Assembly: GCA_014529385.2 (NCBI GenBank)
Contig: CM043962.1
Span: 45,451,598 to 45,515,597, forward strand
DNA: 64,000 bases
Direction of reading: 5' to 3'
From: Adiantum capillus-veneris
Lineage: Eukaryota > Streptophyta > Polypodiopsida > Polypodiales > Pteridaceae
A program made the position numbers and the translations under genes. The notes under the pieces were generated by a model that saw only the letters and a program-made list of their open reading frames with translations, was not told the origin of the DNA and made no database searches. This document shows positions 46,131 through 55,501 of the stretch, piece by piece (positions within the stretch are counted from its first letter, which is position 1; every line of letters starts with the position of its first letter).

Positions 46131-48318
46131 TCGCTCACCTAGCAAGGCTTTGGGTGGAAAGGTGCCTGAGGAGGTGTGGTCTGGCAAGCCACCCTCATAT
46201 GCACATTTAAGAGTGTTTGGTTGTGAGGCCTATGTTCACATCCGGAGTGAACTGCGCACCAAACTAGAACCAAAGTCTCATAAATGCATTTTCCTAGGAT
46301 ATGGTGAGGATGGTGAAATGGGGTATAGATTATGGGAGCCCGCATTACGGAAAATCATACGCAGCAATGATGTCATCTTCAATGAGAATTGCATGCACAA
46401 ACAGCCCACAAAGGTCGAGGAAGTGCGCCGGGTTGTTTTTCGTGAAGATGTTACATATGGACAGCCAAGAAGGCCCAATGTTCAACAGCCTTTACATGCT
46501 GAAAATGGTGCTGAAAATCAGCCATTAGCTGCTGAAAATCAGCCCCAACAAGTTGCCATTGATGCACCACAGGTAGGGGAACAGGTTGATGCTCCTAGAC
46601 CGCCCGTTGTTGCGATGCAACCGGCTGAACAGCCTGCTGTTTTTGATGGTTTACAGGCTGAAAATCCACCTGTTATGGATCATTGGGTGCGTAGGTCTAC
46701 TCGGGTGACAAGGCCCCCCGATAGATATGAACCGTCTTTGGACTATGTCATGCTTACTGATTGTGGTGAGCCGTCTTGTTATAAAGAGGCTATGCAACGG
46801 GAAGACAGTAAGAAATGGTTCAAAGCAATGGTTTCGGAAATGCAGTCTTTGGAGAAAAACCATACATGGGACTTGGTTGATTTGCCTAAAGGGCATAAGG
46901 CTCTGCCATGTAAATGGGTTTACAAGACCAAGGTCACATCTGATGCTTCTTCTAAGTACAAGGCACGTTTGGTTGCTAAAGGGTACAAGCAAAAGCATGG
47001 TGTGGATTTTGATGAGATTTTTTCTCCTCTTGTAAAGCTTGCCACATTACGTCTTGTTTTAGGCCTGGTTGCTTCTGAAGATATGGAGTTAAAGCAAATG
47101 GATGTCAAAACAGCGTTTTTGCATGGCGATTTGCTTGAGATGATCTATATGATGCAGCCAGAAGGTTTTGTGTCAAAGGGGCAAGAGAAGAAAGTATGTA
47201 GACTCTTGAAGAGCTTGTATGGTTTGAAACAGTCTCCCCGTGCATGGTATCACAAGTTTGATACATTCATGAGGTCTCAAGGATACAAAAGAAGTAATTC
47301 TGATCACTGTTTGTATATCAAAACGGCAAGTGATGGATCTCTTCTATTGCTGATTTTGTATGTTGATGACATGCTTCTTGCAGGTAAAAATGTCACGGAA
47401 TTGGATGCATTACAGCAAAGCTTAAAGAATCGCTTTGACATGAAGGATCTTGGTAATGCTAATCATATTTTGGGCATGCGTATCTCTCGGGATAGACTCA
47501 ACAGGCGTCTGTATCTATCTCAACGAGATTATGTTAATAAGGTGCTACATCGTTTTCATATGGATGGGGGAAAGGCACTTAGTACTCCGCTGCCTCCATA
47601 TGTAAAACTGACTGCACATGACTGCCCAAACACAGATGATATGCGGGCTGAAATGGCCAAGATTCCTTATGCATCAGCCGTTGGCAGTTTGATGTATGCT
47701 ATGGTTGCTACACATCCGGACATTGCATTTGCGGTGGGAGTGGTAAGCAGGTACATGAGCAATCCTGGCAAAAAGCATTGGGAAGCAGTGAAGTGTATCT
47801 TGAGATACTTGAAAGGCACTAAAGACTTGTGCATTTGTTTTGGGAAGAGTGAGACATCTGTGCATGGCTTTACAGATGCAGATTTTGCTGGACATCCAGA
47901 TTGCAGGAAGTCTACCTCTGGATATGTGTTTACATTCACAGGAGGTGCAGTTTCTTGGATTTCTAGACTGCAAAAATGTGTTGCTTTGTCTACCACTGAG
48001 GCTGAGTATGTGGCTGCCACTGAGGCATGCAAAGAAGCTTTGTGGCTCATGCGTTTGGTAGAAGAGCTTGGCATTAAGTCACCGGTTCCTGTGCTACACT
48101 GTGATAGTCAGAGTGCTATTATGCTTGCAAGGAATCCTGTTTTTCATGCCAAGACAAAGCACATAGAGGTGAAGTATCATTTTATCAGGAGTGTGCTTGA
48201 TGACAAGAGCATTACACTTGTCAAGGTGCACACAGATGACAATCTTGCAGATCTTTTGACCAAGAGTCTTCCAGCAGAGCGGTTTGCATATTGCCGTCAG
48301 ATGATGGGTGTTGGATGA
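46069..48318 (+). CDS. Copia-E integrase end, reverse transcriptase and RNase H (second part)
   Basis: The open frame begins inside integrase. The in-frame continuation from the upstream ORF starts at about FWAEAVQTAIHLINRSPSKAL. It has the GYGEDGEMGYRLW integrase tail and an acidic, glutamine-rich linker. RT follows: WFKAMVSEMQSLEKNHTWDLVDLP, CKWVYKTKVTSDASSKYKAR, QMDVKTAFLHGDL, LYGLKQSPRAWY, catalytic YVDDMLLAG, and DLGNANHILGM. RNase H follows: DADFAGHPDCRKSTSGYVFTF, STTEAEYVAATEACKEALW, CDSQSAI, and KHIEVKYHFIRSVL ending in DNLADLLTKSLP. All catalytic residues are present. The single frame change between this ORF and 44217-46130 is the only obvious defect. Its stop is about 80 bp before the 3' LTR. 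Confidence 0.93.
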   Translation: MLHYLMVFWAEAVQTAIHLINRSPSKALGGKVPEEVWSGKPPSYAHLRVFGCEAYVHIRSELRTKLEPKSHKCIFLGYGEDGEMGYRLWEPALRKIIRSNDVIFNENCMHKQPTKVEEVRRVVFREDVTYGQPRRPNVQQPLHAENGAENQPLAAENQPQQVAIDAPQVGEQVDAPRPPVVAMQPAEQPAVFDGLQAENPPVMDHWVRRSTRVTRPPDRYEPSLDYVMLTDCGEPSCYKEAMQREDSKKWFKAMVSEMQSLEKNHTWDLVDLPKGHKALPCKWVYKTKVTSDASSKYKARLVAKGYKQKHGVDFDEIFSPLVKLATLRLVLGLVASEDMELKQMDVKTAFLHGDLLEMIYMMQPEGFVSKGQEKKVCRLLKSLYGLKQSPRAWYHKFDTFMRSQGYKRSNSDHCLYIKTASDGSLLLLILYVDDMLLAGKNVTELDALQQSLKNRFDMKDLGNANHILGMRISRDRLNRRLYLSQRDYVNKVLHRFHMDGGKALSTPLPPYVKLTAHDCPNTDDMRAEMAKIPYASAVGSLMYAMVATHPDIAFAVGVVSRYMSNPGKKHWEAVKCILRYLKGTKDLCICFGKSETSVHGFTDADFAGHPDCRKSTSGYVFTFTGGAVSWISRLQKCVALSTTEAEYVAATEACKEALWLMRLVEELGIKSPVPVLHCDSQSAIMLARNPVFHAKTKHIEVKYHFIRSVLDDKSITLVKVHTDDNLADLLTKSLPAERFAYCRQMMGVG

Positions 48319-48397
48319 GTAAGTGCATGATCAGCTGATGTATCATAGTTAGTTGATTCTTTGATCTCCCAAGGTACATTGCCTTTAGGTGGGAGGT

Positions 48398-48677
48398 TGT
48401 TAGGGAATAAAGGCCTAAGTGCCTTGTATTTACTAACTTATAAGTTAAAAGACTTATAAGTGAGGGGGCCCAAGTGTGAATGGCCCCCTAGTCACTTACT
48501 CATATACTCAAAGGTGAAGCCCAAAATAAAACATAGCGTGGCTTTTCCCAAATATTCAACGAGCTCTCTCTCTCTCTCACGTTTTCTCTGCATGTGCTCT
48601 TTCTGCGCCAATCTCCTCTTCTCCTTCTCTCTCATTGCATATAACAGCAAGTCGGCTCTCTCTCCTGCTCCCCCACA
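48398..48677 (+). repeat. Copia-E 3' LTR
   Basis: 280 bp, three substitutions from the 5' LTR, followed by target duplication TTCTT. Confidence 0.97.
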
Positions 48678-49231
48678 TTCTTGATAGTATTCTTATTCAA
48701 GGCGCGATAGTCAATGCACATGCGCCATGAACCATCCTTCTTCTGCACTAAGAGTACAGGTGAACAAAAAGGGGATGAACTGGGCTGAATCAGCCCCTTC
48801 TCTAAAAGCTCGTTGACCTGACTCATAATCTCTTTCTGCTGGGCTGCACTAACCCTGTATGGTGGTCTATTCGGTGGACTAGAACCTGGCACAAGATCTA
48901 TAGTATGATCCTCAAGTCTCTCAGGAGGTAACTCCCCTGGCAAAGAGTCCGAAAAACAATCACTGAAACCACTCAAAAAAGTTGACCTGTCTTTATCTAA
49001 GGTAGACAAATTAGATACAACTTGAGGTACTTCTTTCGCAAAGATCAAGTACGCAGAAAGATGATTCTTTATTACAGATGAAATAGCAGAAGCAGAAACA
49101 ACTGGAACAGTTTCGCCTTTAAGCTTTACATCAAGGACATGAGTCTTTCCTCTATGTACAAGGGTAATCTTTTTGTTGTAAGTATCCACCATAGCATGCA
49201 ACCTGTAACACCATGGGATACCCAGTAACAC
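48678..49231 (-). pseudogene. Gypsy-E protease end and RT start
   Basis: From [18 protein letters not shown] (right) through a linker, [24 protein letters not shown] and [59 protein letters not shown], up to the Copia-E junction at 48677. It is the classic gypsy RT N-terminus and is continuous with 43376-43157. Confidence 0.9.
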
Positions 49232-49234
49232 ATC

Positions 49235-51142
49235 TCAGCCCTCAAGCGGCATAATATGAAATTCTTCCGCATCCACATAGCTCTGAATGTGCAGACGAAG
49301 CTTTCCCAGAATGGGAGTAACAGGCTCTGAATGTCCTGGGCATGCCAAACCTGCTTCGCCTGTCATACCCATCTCCTCTGCACGAATGCCCAACTTTGAT
49401 GCCAATTCTGGTGATATGAAATTTGCACGGGCTCCTGGATCAAAGAAAACCAGCACTGTCTGGTCTCTAACTTTGCCCCAAGCTCTGCACAGCTCCGTGG
49501 CATCTGTGTTTGGCTGATCTCCAACCAAATCTGGAACAAGTCCTGCACTCGGCTTTGGCTTCTTCCCTTTATGGTCTGACTTGTCATCCTTATCCTGTGA
49601 CTTCTTCTGTGGGCACTCATTTGCAAAGTGTCCTTCCTGTTCACAAATGTAGCATTTCTTGGCCTCCCTAAGAGCTTTCCTTTCTTGAAAAGTTTTGCCA
49701 GAAAAATGCCTTTTTTGTCCTTGTCCTCGTTCCGAAGAAGATTTAGATTGCTTCTGGGACGTATCAGCTTCTTGAGTGGAGGGCTTCTTTGTAGGAGATT
49801 CAGAAGGCTTTGCTGCAACATTGCCCTTGGCTGAAAACTGTTTGCCCTGGGACCCTTTCTTGTGGCTATTAAATCCATCGGAATCTCCCTTCGACAGATT
49901 GCTGGCCACTCTTGCATTCTCTATCAACTGAAACATATTCATGACAGTAGTCTTTGTGCAGTAGTCCCTGATTTTCTTGGGCAATCCGCAACAGTACTTC
50001 TCAATCTGTTCTGACAAAGGCACAAACCTGTAAGAGGTGACTGGCAACAGTGCGGCCCAAAACCGTTTATTGTACTCTTCCAGATCCGCACACTGTTTAG
50101 CATTCAACTCGTGCCATTCTGTCATCACATCCACTTCAAAAGTGTTTGTCAACCATGCAGGCGCAAAAAGCTGTTTGAATTGGACCCACGTTGTTGGGGC
50201 TTGACCCTGGTTCAACAATGCGGTCCACCATTGGAGCGCATTCCCTTTCAAGAAAGTGGTAGCCTTGCGTATCTTTGAAGATTCCGTGAAGTTGCCTCCA
50301 GCATAAGCTGCATCGAACTGCTGTATGAAGGTCAAAGCCTTTAATTGGTCCTCAGTTCCTCTGAAAGTTTCAAACTTCACTCCCTGCCCACCTTCCTTGT
50401 AATCCTTAGGCTGACTCAAAGGAGCCACATTATCATAAACAGGTGCCTGTAACAGTGGTGCTCCATGAGGATTCATTCCAGCACTCGCATCAACTGTTTT
50501 CCCTGTCATATCTGCATTTTGTACGTATGGCTGCGAAAAACCAGCCATACCAAATTGTGTTCCAGGCACTCGAAACTGGCCATAGGCACCCTGAAAACCT
50601 GGTTGGACACCCATGTTTGCGTACATAGGGTTACCCATGCCTGTTTGCATTGTCCCGAACACATTCCCTGGCATATAACCTGTGGAAGGTCTAGCCATAG
50701 CTTGAAACACTGAACCACCTCCAAAATAACCAAGATAAGTATTAGGTAATGGAAGGGTCTGACACATAGCCTGTTCATTGCTCCCTTGACCATTCACAAA
50801 CAGTTCCTGTCCAGCTAAAGCAAGTTGCTTTGGATCATTGGACACCGCTAGTTGCTTAACCACATGGGCTTTCCCTTGAGCATCATGAGTCCTCTGCGCA
50901 TTGGAAATCTCCTTTTCCTGCAACGGCTCAGTCATGCCCTGTGTAGGAGGCTGAAAACCCTGTGTCGGAGCCTGTAAGAATTCCTGCATCCTTGGGTTGT
51001 TAGCCAACTGCTGAAACATGTCCATGCAACAACGCAGTTGAGTTCTAAACAACCTGTCCTCTTCTTGAAGAGTTGAAGGAATTTTCTCTGTGCCATGTGA
51101 GGAAGATCCCTCTTCACGTACTTGGTCTCTCTTCTCTGCCAT
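49235..51142 (-). pseudogene. Gypsy-E gag and protease
   Basis: 635 codons, starting MAEKRDQVREEGSSSHG at 51142. A glutamine/methionine/glycine-rich N-terminal third is followed by the Ty3 capsid region (KFETFRGTEDQLKALTFIQQFD near residue 255, ALQWWTALLNQGQAPTTW, MTEWHELNAKQ, EYNKRFWAALL, YCCGLPKKIRDY). A basic/serine-rich linker leads to a zinc knuckle, CYICEQEGHFANEC, near residue 500. The protease follows (TVLVFFDPGARANFISPELASKLG), with DPGA where the active site is normally DSG/DTG. A TGA at 49232-49234 interrupts before the next protease segment. It may be a single base change or a readthrough site; the altered active site suggests decay. Confidence 0.9.
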
Positions 51143-51146
51143 ATCG

Positions 51147-52622
51147 ACAGAGAGATGCCTGACAGCATGAGCGAGGACCTGATTTACCTCATTCCCAAGG
51201 AGGGTGGCTCCTTGGATGAGATTCGATAATGGCGGCCCATCACTATCCTTGACTCAGCCTACAAAATTCTTGCCAAGGCTTTGAGTTTGAGGATTCATCC
51301 ACTTCTAGAGATCATTATACATAGGACACAGATAGGTTTTGTCAAGGAGCGTAGTATCCTTGACAACATCTTTACTTTTTTGGGAGGCTTCTGCTTTTGC
51401 ACGGCTCCATGGTGAGGATCTAGTGATACTTCTTCTTAATTTTGAGAAGGCCTACAATAGAGTTGACTGGGACTTTTTGGAGGGCACTCTACGTAGGATG
51501 GGCTTCTCAGATACTTGGATTAGAGGTGTGTCAGCTCTGTACAGACGGGCATATAGTCGGGTACTTTTGTCAGGAGGTAGAGGTGATCGTTTCATGCTGA
51601 CACGTTTGGTCAGGGCTTCCCTCTTGCCCCCTTCCTCTTTCTGTTCTATGTTGAGGCGATTAGTAGGCTTTTGATTTCACAGCAGCTTGGTCTACGTGGC
51701 TTAGCGCTCCCTATTCGGGGAGATGAGCTACTAGATGCTGAGTTTGCAGACGACTCAGCCTTGTACTTGGATGGCCAAGAGGCAAACCTTCACAGGTGTG
51801 AGCAGGCTCTTGAGACCTTTTGTTGTGCATCAGGCGCACTGATCAACTGGAGAAAGACAGTGGCTTTCTCAGTTGGTAGTGCTCCTACGCGTGATCAGAT
51901 GCCAGGTGAGGGTTTTAGATGGATTCCCCCGGGGACTGCAGTTCGATACTTGGGCTGTCAGGTTGGCTTGGACTTGTCTCCCGAACAGCAGATTGCTCCC
52001 CTCCTCCTGTCCATCAAGAGGAAGTTGTTACATTGGAGCTCCGCACGACTTTCTCTGGCAAGATGAGTTGTAGTGGCCAACCAGGTGTTGTTGGCTACTA
52101 TGTGGTACATCACTTCTTGTTGGATCTTTTCGAGTGCTTGCATCAGCCAGGTAGAGAGGCTGATCAGGAACTTCCTTTGGTCAAGGCGTGACACTCAGAT
52201 AGCCTGGGCCAAAGTGGTCTGGCAAGTCATCACTCTACCTTGTTCTGAGGGGGGGTTGGGGATCATAGACCCAGCACAAGAGAGTAAAGCCCTTCTTGGG
52301 AAGTTTGTTGTCAGAGGACTGCTTCCAGGGGAGGAGCCTTGGAAGGAGTTTTTGCTTCACCGGCTTAGAGCTAGAGTGCCTCAGGTTGGAGGCCCTTGGA
52401 GACCTTCCACCATATGGATTTTCATAGAGATGCGCAGAGTTGGCCTGAGCAGGAGACTAGAGGACCGTTTTGCTGTGAGCCTTCTTCGATCCTGGGAGCA
52501 GCTACAGAGAGGCTTGGAGCAACACCAGCCTACTTGCACGGAGGAGCCCCTAAGAAAGCCCCTTGTTTGGAACCCCATGGTTAGCACTCAGAGAGGCCAC
52601 TTGGTTGGTAGTAGGCCCCATG
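51147..52622 (+). pseudogene. LINE-2 ORF2: RT onward (5' truncated), first segment
   Basis: Begins MPDSMSEDLIYLIPKEGGSLDEIR, then WRPITILDSAYKILAKALS, TGFVKERSILDNIF, DLVILLLNFEKAYNRVDWDFLEGTLRRMGF and VSALYRRAYSRVLLSGG. The catalytic FADDSALYLDG follows at about 51740-51775. Then come SGALINWRKTVAFSVGS, the thumb and connection (YLGCQVGLDLS, LLLSIKRKLLHWSSARLS, ATMWYITSCWIFSSACISQVERLIRNFLWS) and LPGEEPWKEFLLHRLRARVPQVGGPW. This is L1-type plant ORF2 without its endonuclease. Frame changes lie near 51640 and 52060. It is interrupted at 52622 by the palindromic LTR. Confidence 0.88.
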
Positions 52623-53128
52623 TGTAACAAACTTGGACACTCCAAGTCAAGAATCAACCGCGACAGCACCAAATAACCACTTCAAAACAATTCACAGATC
52701 ACAATAGATTTGCACTGGCCCGACGGAGTTCCGTGCCTAGAGATATTGGCCCCAAAGACTGGCGCCCCTTTCGGTATTTCTTTTTGTATTAATCAATCAT
52801 CAAAGTACAAGAGAGCGGTTAGGGTTTCACTCTCAGGCTCTGCTTTTGGGCATCCCTTGTAACCTTTAAATTAGTGGTGAGGGCCTCACTTCTCAGAGCA
52901 TCTGGACGCAGAGTCTGAGAGTGAAACCCTAACCGCTCTCTTGTACTTTGATGATTGATTAATACAAAAAGAAATACCGAAAGGGGCGCCAGTCTTTGGG
53001 GCCAATATCTCTAGGCACGGAACTCCGCCGGGCCAGTGCAAATCTATTGTGATCTGTGAATTGTTTTGAAGTGGTTATTTGGTGCTGTCGCGGTTGATTC
53101 TTGACTTGGAGTGTCCAAGTTTGTTACA
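52623..53128. mobile_element. Palindromic LTR fragment with two outward 3' (U5) ends, TSD CCATG
   Basis: Left arm 52623-52836 and right arm 52915-53128 are 214-bp reverse complements with a single visible mismatch. The spacer, 52837-52914, is 78 bp. The ends are TGTAACAAAC and GTTTGTTACA, flanked by an exact 5-bp duplication CCATG (52618-52622 and 53129-53133). Spacer plus right arm are collinear with the end of the family-X LTR split at 53549-59080 (GCTCTGCTTTTGG...CTGTTACA). Both outer ends are therefore LTR 3' ends. The spacer ends carry CTCTGC and GCAGAG, a short inverted match at the turn-round point. There is no coding capacity. Confidence 0.93.
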
Positions 53129-53548
53129 CCATGTTTCCTGGGGTCCCATGGCAAAGGGTCCAGCACGCACTTTAGGTGACTGGTTACAGTTCTCAGGCTT
53201 GTCAGAGGAGCTTCAGAGCACCCAGCTTCAGGGCATGAGAGGGGTGCAGAGCATGTCTCGACTCTCAAGACATCACAGAGGCAGTACCAGCTGAGTGGCT
53301 CACGCCTCTCGAGTCAGTAGCGCCCAGATGGATGGGGGCCTTCACGCGGCTGGAGGTTCTCATCGTAGTTCGGGCTTGCTCAAAGACTGTTTCCTCCTTG
53401 TTTTTCGAGCTACAGGGTAAAGGAAGCTTACACCGAGTTTCAATAGAGGCCCCACAAGTGGCAGTGTAGTTTTCATAGGATCCGAGTGGTGGGCATCTGT
53501 GTCATAGATCCTAACCCAGTAGCTCTTGCGACTGGCCACTGGAGGTTG
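53129..53548 (+). pseudogene. LINE-2 ORF2, second segment
   Basis: Continues LINE-2 after the palindrome: WGPMAKGPARTLGDWLQFSGLSEELQSTQ and GMRGVQSMSRL, with several stops after about 53290. It ends where the family-X LTR begins at 53549. Confidence 0.6.
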
Positions 53549-53593
53549 TGTCACAAAGTGATGACGTGGCTGTCCGAGAGCCGAAACCCTAAC

Positions 53594-53731
53594 TGCTGCT
53601 GAAAACCCTAATTCTGGAAACCCTAACCCTAAAACCTGCAAACCCTAAAATCTGCCAGAAACCCTAACCCTAACCCTAAAACTTGCAAACCCTAAAACCT
53701 GCCAAAAACCCTAACCCTAACCCTAACCCTA
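53594..53731. repeat. Telomere-like CCCTAA/CCCTAAA repeats inside the family-X LTR
   Basis: More than a dozen AAACCCTAA or CCCTAACCCTAA units, interspersed with AAACCTGCAAACC and CTGCCA words. The longest pure run is in 53709-53731. The six-base unit CCCTAA outnumbers the usual plant seven-base CCCTAAA. Confidence 0.9.
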
Positions 53732-53976
53732 ATGGCAACAGGGCTGAACCCAGAAAAAGTGCTGACATGATGACGTGGCACCGTACGGCAATGCTCGGAA
53801 ATCATGCGCTGGGAAAAGCAGCTTTTGCTCTACGCAATTGGAGATAGAGAGAGAGAGAAAGATTACCTTTGCTTTATTTTCTAAAGCTCAAGAGAGCTTG
53901 AGAGAGGAAAGAGCCTTTGCTTTTATTTTTAGGCTTTTGATTTGAAGCTTTTCGGGGCTCTGCTTTTGGCATCCCT

Positions 53977-55500
53977 TGTCACATGACACATCCAACCCTA
54001 TGTGTCAGTGGACAAGCTACAGCATGACGAGGGTTCAGTTCAGTCAAGTCAATCTAGATTAGAAGTGATCTGGCACTTTTTGTGAGTCTATTTGTAGACC
54101 GTGCATGCCTAGTCACTTAGATTAGATGCATATCCTCTGGTTGCACACAGCATGATCATCAGAATTCCCATCAGAATCCATTAGAATCAGTTAGGGGAAT
54201 TTTTCAGTGCATTTAGCCTATTTTCCCTATTTTTGACATTTTTCACTTATTATTTTTAAGTGACTTCCCAACAAAGGTAGGTAGGGCAATTTTGCTAAGT
54301 TAATATATAAGCAAACCCAAGTCAGCGTAACCGCGAAACGTTTCAAGGCCGAAACGTTTCACCCTGAAACGCGGCGTTTCACCACAAAACATTTCAGTCC
54401 AAAATGAGAGCACAGTGAAACGTGAGACCGAAACGTGCGTTTAGCGACTTTGAAACTAAAACTATGGTAACTTGTTGTTAGTGAAACGGCTTGTGTTTCA
54501 CTTGGTGAGCGAAACGTTTCAAGGCCCGAAACGTTTCACCTGTCTTGACGTGTCGAAACGCGTTTCATGGTGACGTTGACCCAAGTTAGCACTTTCTGGC
54601 AGAAGAGGCAGCAGGAGCTCCCCGCTCAACAGGCAACTTCTCAACAGAACCCTCAAGACCCCCCCCAACCTTGGCGCTTCCTTCTCCAGTAGCTAGCGTT
54701 TTTGGTTCCAGCAGTGACCCTCCAAGATCTGGCGTTTTTAGCAGTGCCTTGATCGCCACAAAATCCGTCAACCTAGCGTTTTTGACCATCATCATCTCCA
54801 CCCCCTAGTCCTGGCATTTCAGCCTTGTCTTCATCGCCAGCATACCAAAAGCCAAGCGTTTTTGCTAGAGCTATCAAGATCTGCCAGCGTTTGCTATTTT
54901 CAGCCATAAACGCAGCAGAAGAGGCAGCGTTTCCAGCCATCAGAGCAGCAGATCAGCGTTAGTGGTTTTCAGCCCTTGCCGCATCAGAACCACAGCGTTT
55001 TCAGCCATATGGTGCAGTAGCAGATTCAGCCCCCATTGGTTGCAGAAGATCCCCGATTTTCAGCCATAAAAACGCAGCCAAATTAGTCATTTTCAGCCAT
55101 CGAAACAGTCCCGAAATTCAGCAGTTAGAAGATCTCAAATTTCAGCCATCAAGTCGTCTTCGTCATCACCGTCGTCATCGTCGACATAGCCTAGACTTGC
55201 ATCAGTCTCATGCATACCATTTGTACCAGATTGTGCAATCATAAGTAGACCACTCTCGCCAACGAGAGTGGGGCCTTCGGAGGAGGGTTTTACGTCTCTG
55301 GTGTCGTCTCTCTCTTCTCTCTCTATCTCTCAGTCTCATACACTTGCACGCACAATGTCCGTTCACTTTGTTGTGATCATAGCATTTCTCACTAAGAACG
55401 GAAGGCTCTCCCTTCCATAAGAACTAAAAGGAACCTTGAGCACAGTTCGGAGCACACATCTTGAGCAAAGCGCAAAACAATCATTCCGCTGCACCTGACA
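53977..55500 (+). repeat. 5' LTR of the 53977-58807 element
   Basis: 1524 bp including the 256-bp MITE-1 and its extra 8-bp target copy. The rest is collinear with the 3' LTR. It holds repeated GCGTTT...TTTCAGCC words (54600-55150). Confidence 0.95.
54323..54578. mobile_element. MITE-1, 256 bp, hAT-like
   Basis: Imperfect terminal inverted repeats CAGCGTAACCGCGAAACG and, at the other end read inward, CAACGTCACCATGAAACG. Flanked by an exact 8-bp duplication ACCCAAGT (54315-54322 and 54579-54586). The sister 3' LTR has the empty site with one ACCCAAGT (57872-57879), which confirms the boundaries. The interior is full of GAAACGTTTC-type palindromes. The ends fit the YARNG start common in hAT transposons. 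No coding sequence. Confidence 0.93.
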
Positions 55501-55501
55501 T

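Larger units (their letters stand above)
43382..48677 (+). mobile_element. Copia-E, full-length Ty1/copia element (5296 bp), young
   Basis: Direct LTRs of 280 bp each (43382-43661 and 48398-48677), TGTTAGGGAATAAAG...CCCCCACA, flanked by a perfect 5-bp target duplication TTCTT (43377-43381 and 48678-48682). By eye the LTRs differ at three positions (near 43575, 43637 and 43651), about 1%, so insertion is recent. A primer site lies two bases after the 5' LTR and a purine tract (GGTGGGAGGT) before the 3' LTR. Gag-pol is open except for one frame change near 46090. It inserted into the Gypsy-E RT. The pol order protease-integrase-RT-RNase H is that of Ty1/copia. Confidence 0.98.
38397..51145 (-). 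mobile_element. Gypsy-E, Ty3/gypsy element with 3' LTR, nearly complete coding region
   Basis: Gag-pol reads leftwards from the gag ATG at 51142 to a chromodomain-like end at 40192, then a 3' UTR, a polypurine tract (minus AAGGGTGGGG) and a 3' LTR ending near 38397. Two later insertions split RT: a MITE at 42462-43148 and Copia-E at 43382-48677. When both are set aside the host sequence is continuous, each with one target copy removed. The 5' LTR and leader are missing: a LINE begins within five bases of the gag start. Only a few lesions are visible: a TGA between protease segments, a 29-bp duplication near the integrase end and DPGA in the protease. Confidence 0.9.

Noticed and set aside
49232-49234. 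Claim that the TGA is a functional readthrough stop
   Set aside because: No supporting context was visible and the protease active site is already altered. Kept only as a low-interest finding.
52623-53128. Ordinary foldback or hAT/Mutator MITE
   Set aside because: Both arms are collinear with the 3' part of a neighbouring LTR, the ends are TG...CA and the duplication is 5 bp, as for an LTR integrase.
53594-53731. True interstitial telomere or chromosome fusion site
   Set aside because: The repeats lie wholly inside an LTR (TG at 53549 to the insertion at 53976) and are interspersed with other words, so they are LTR content.
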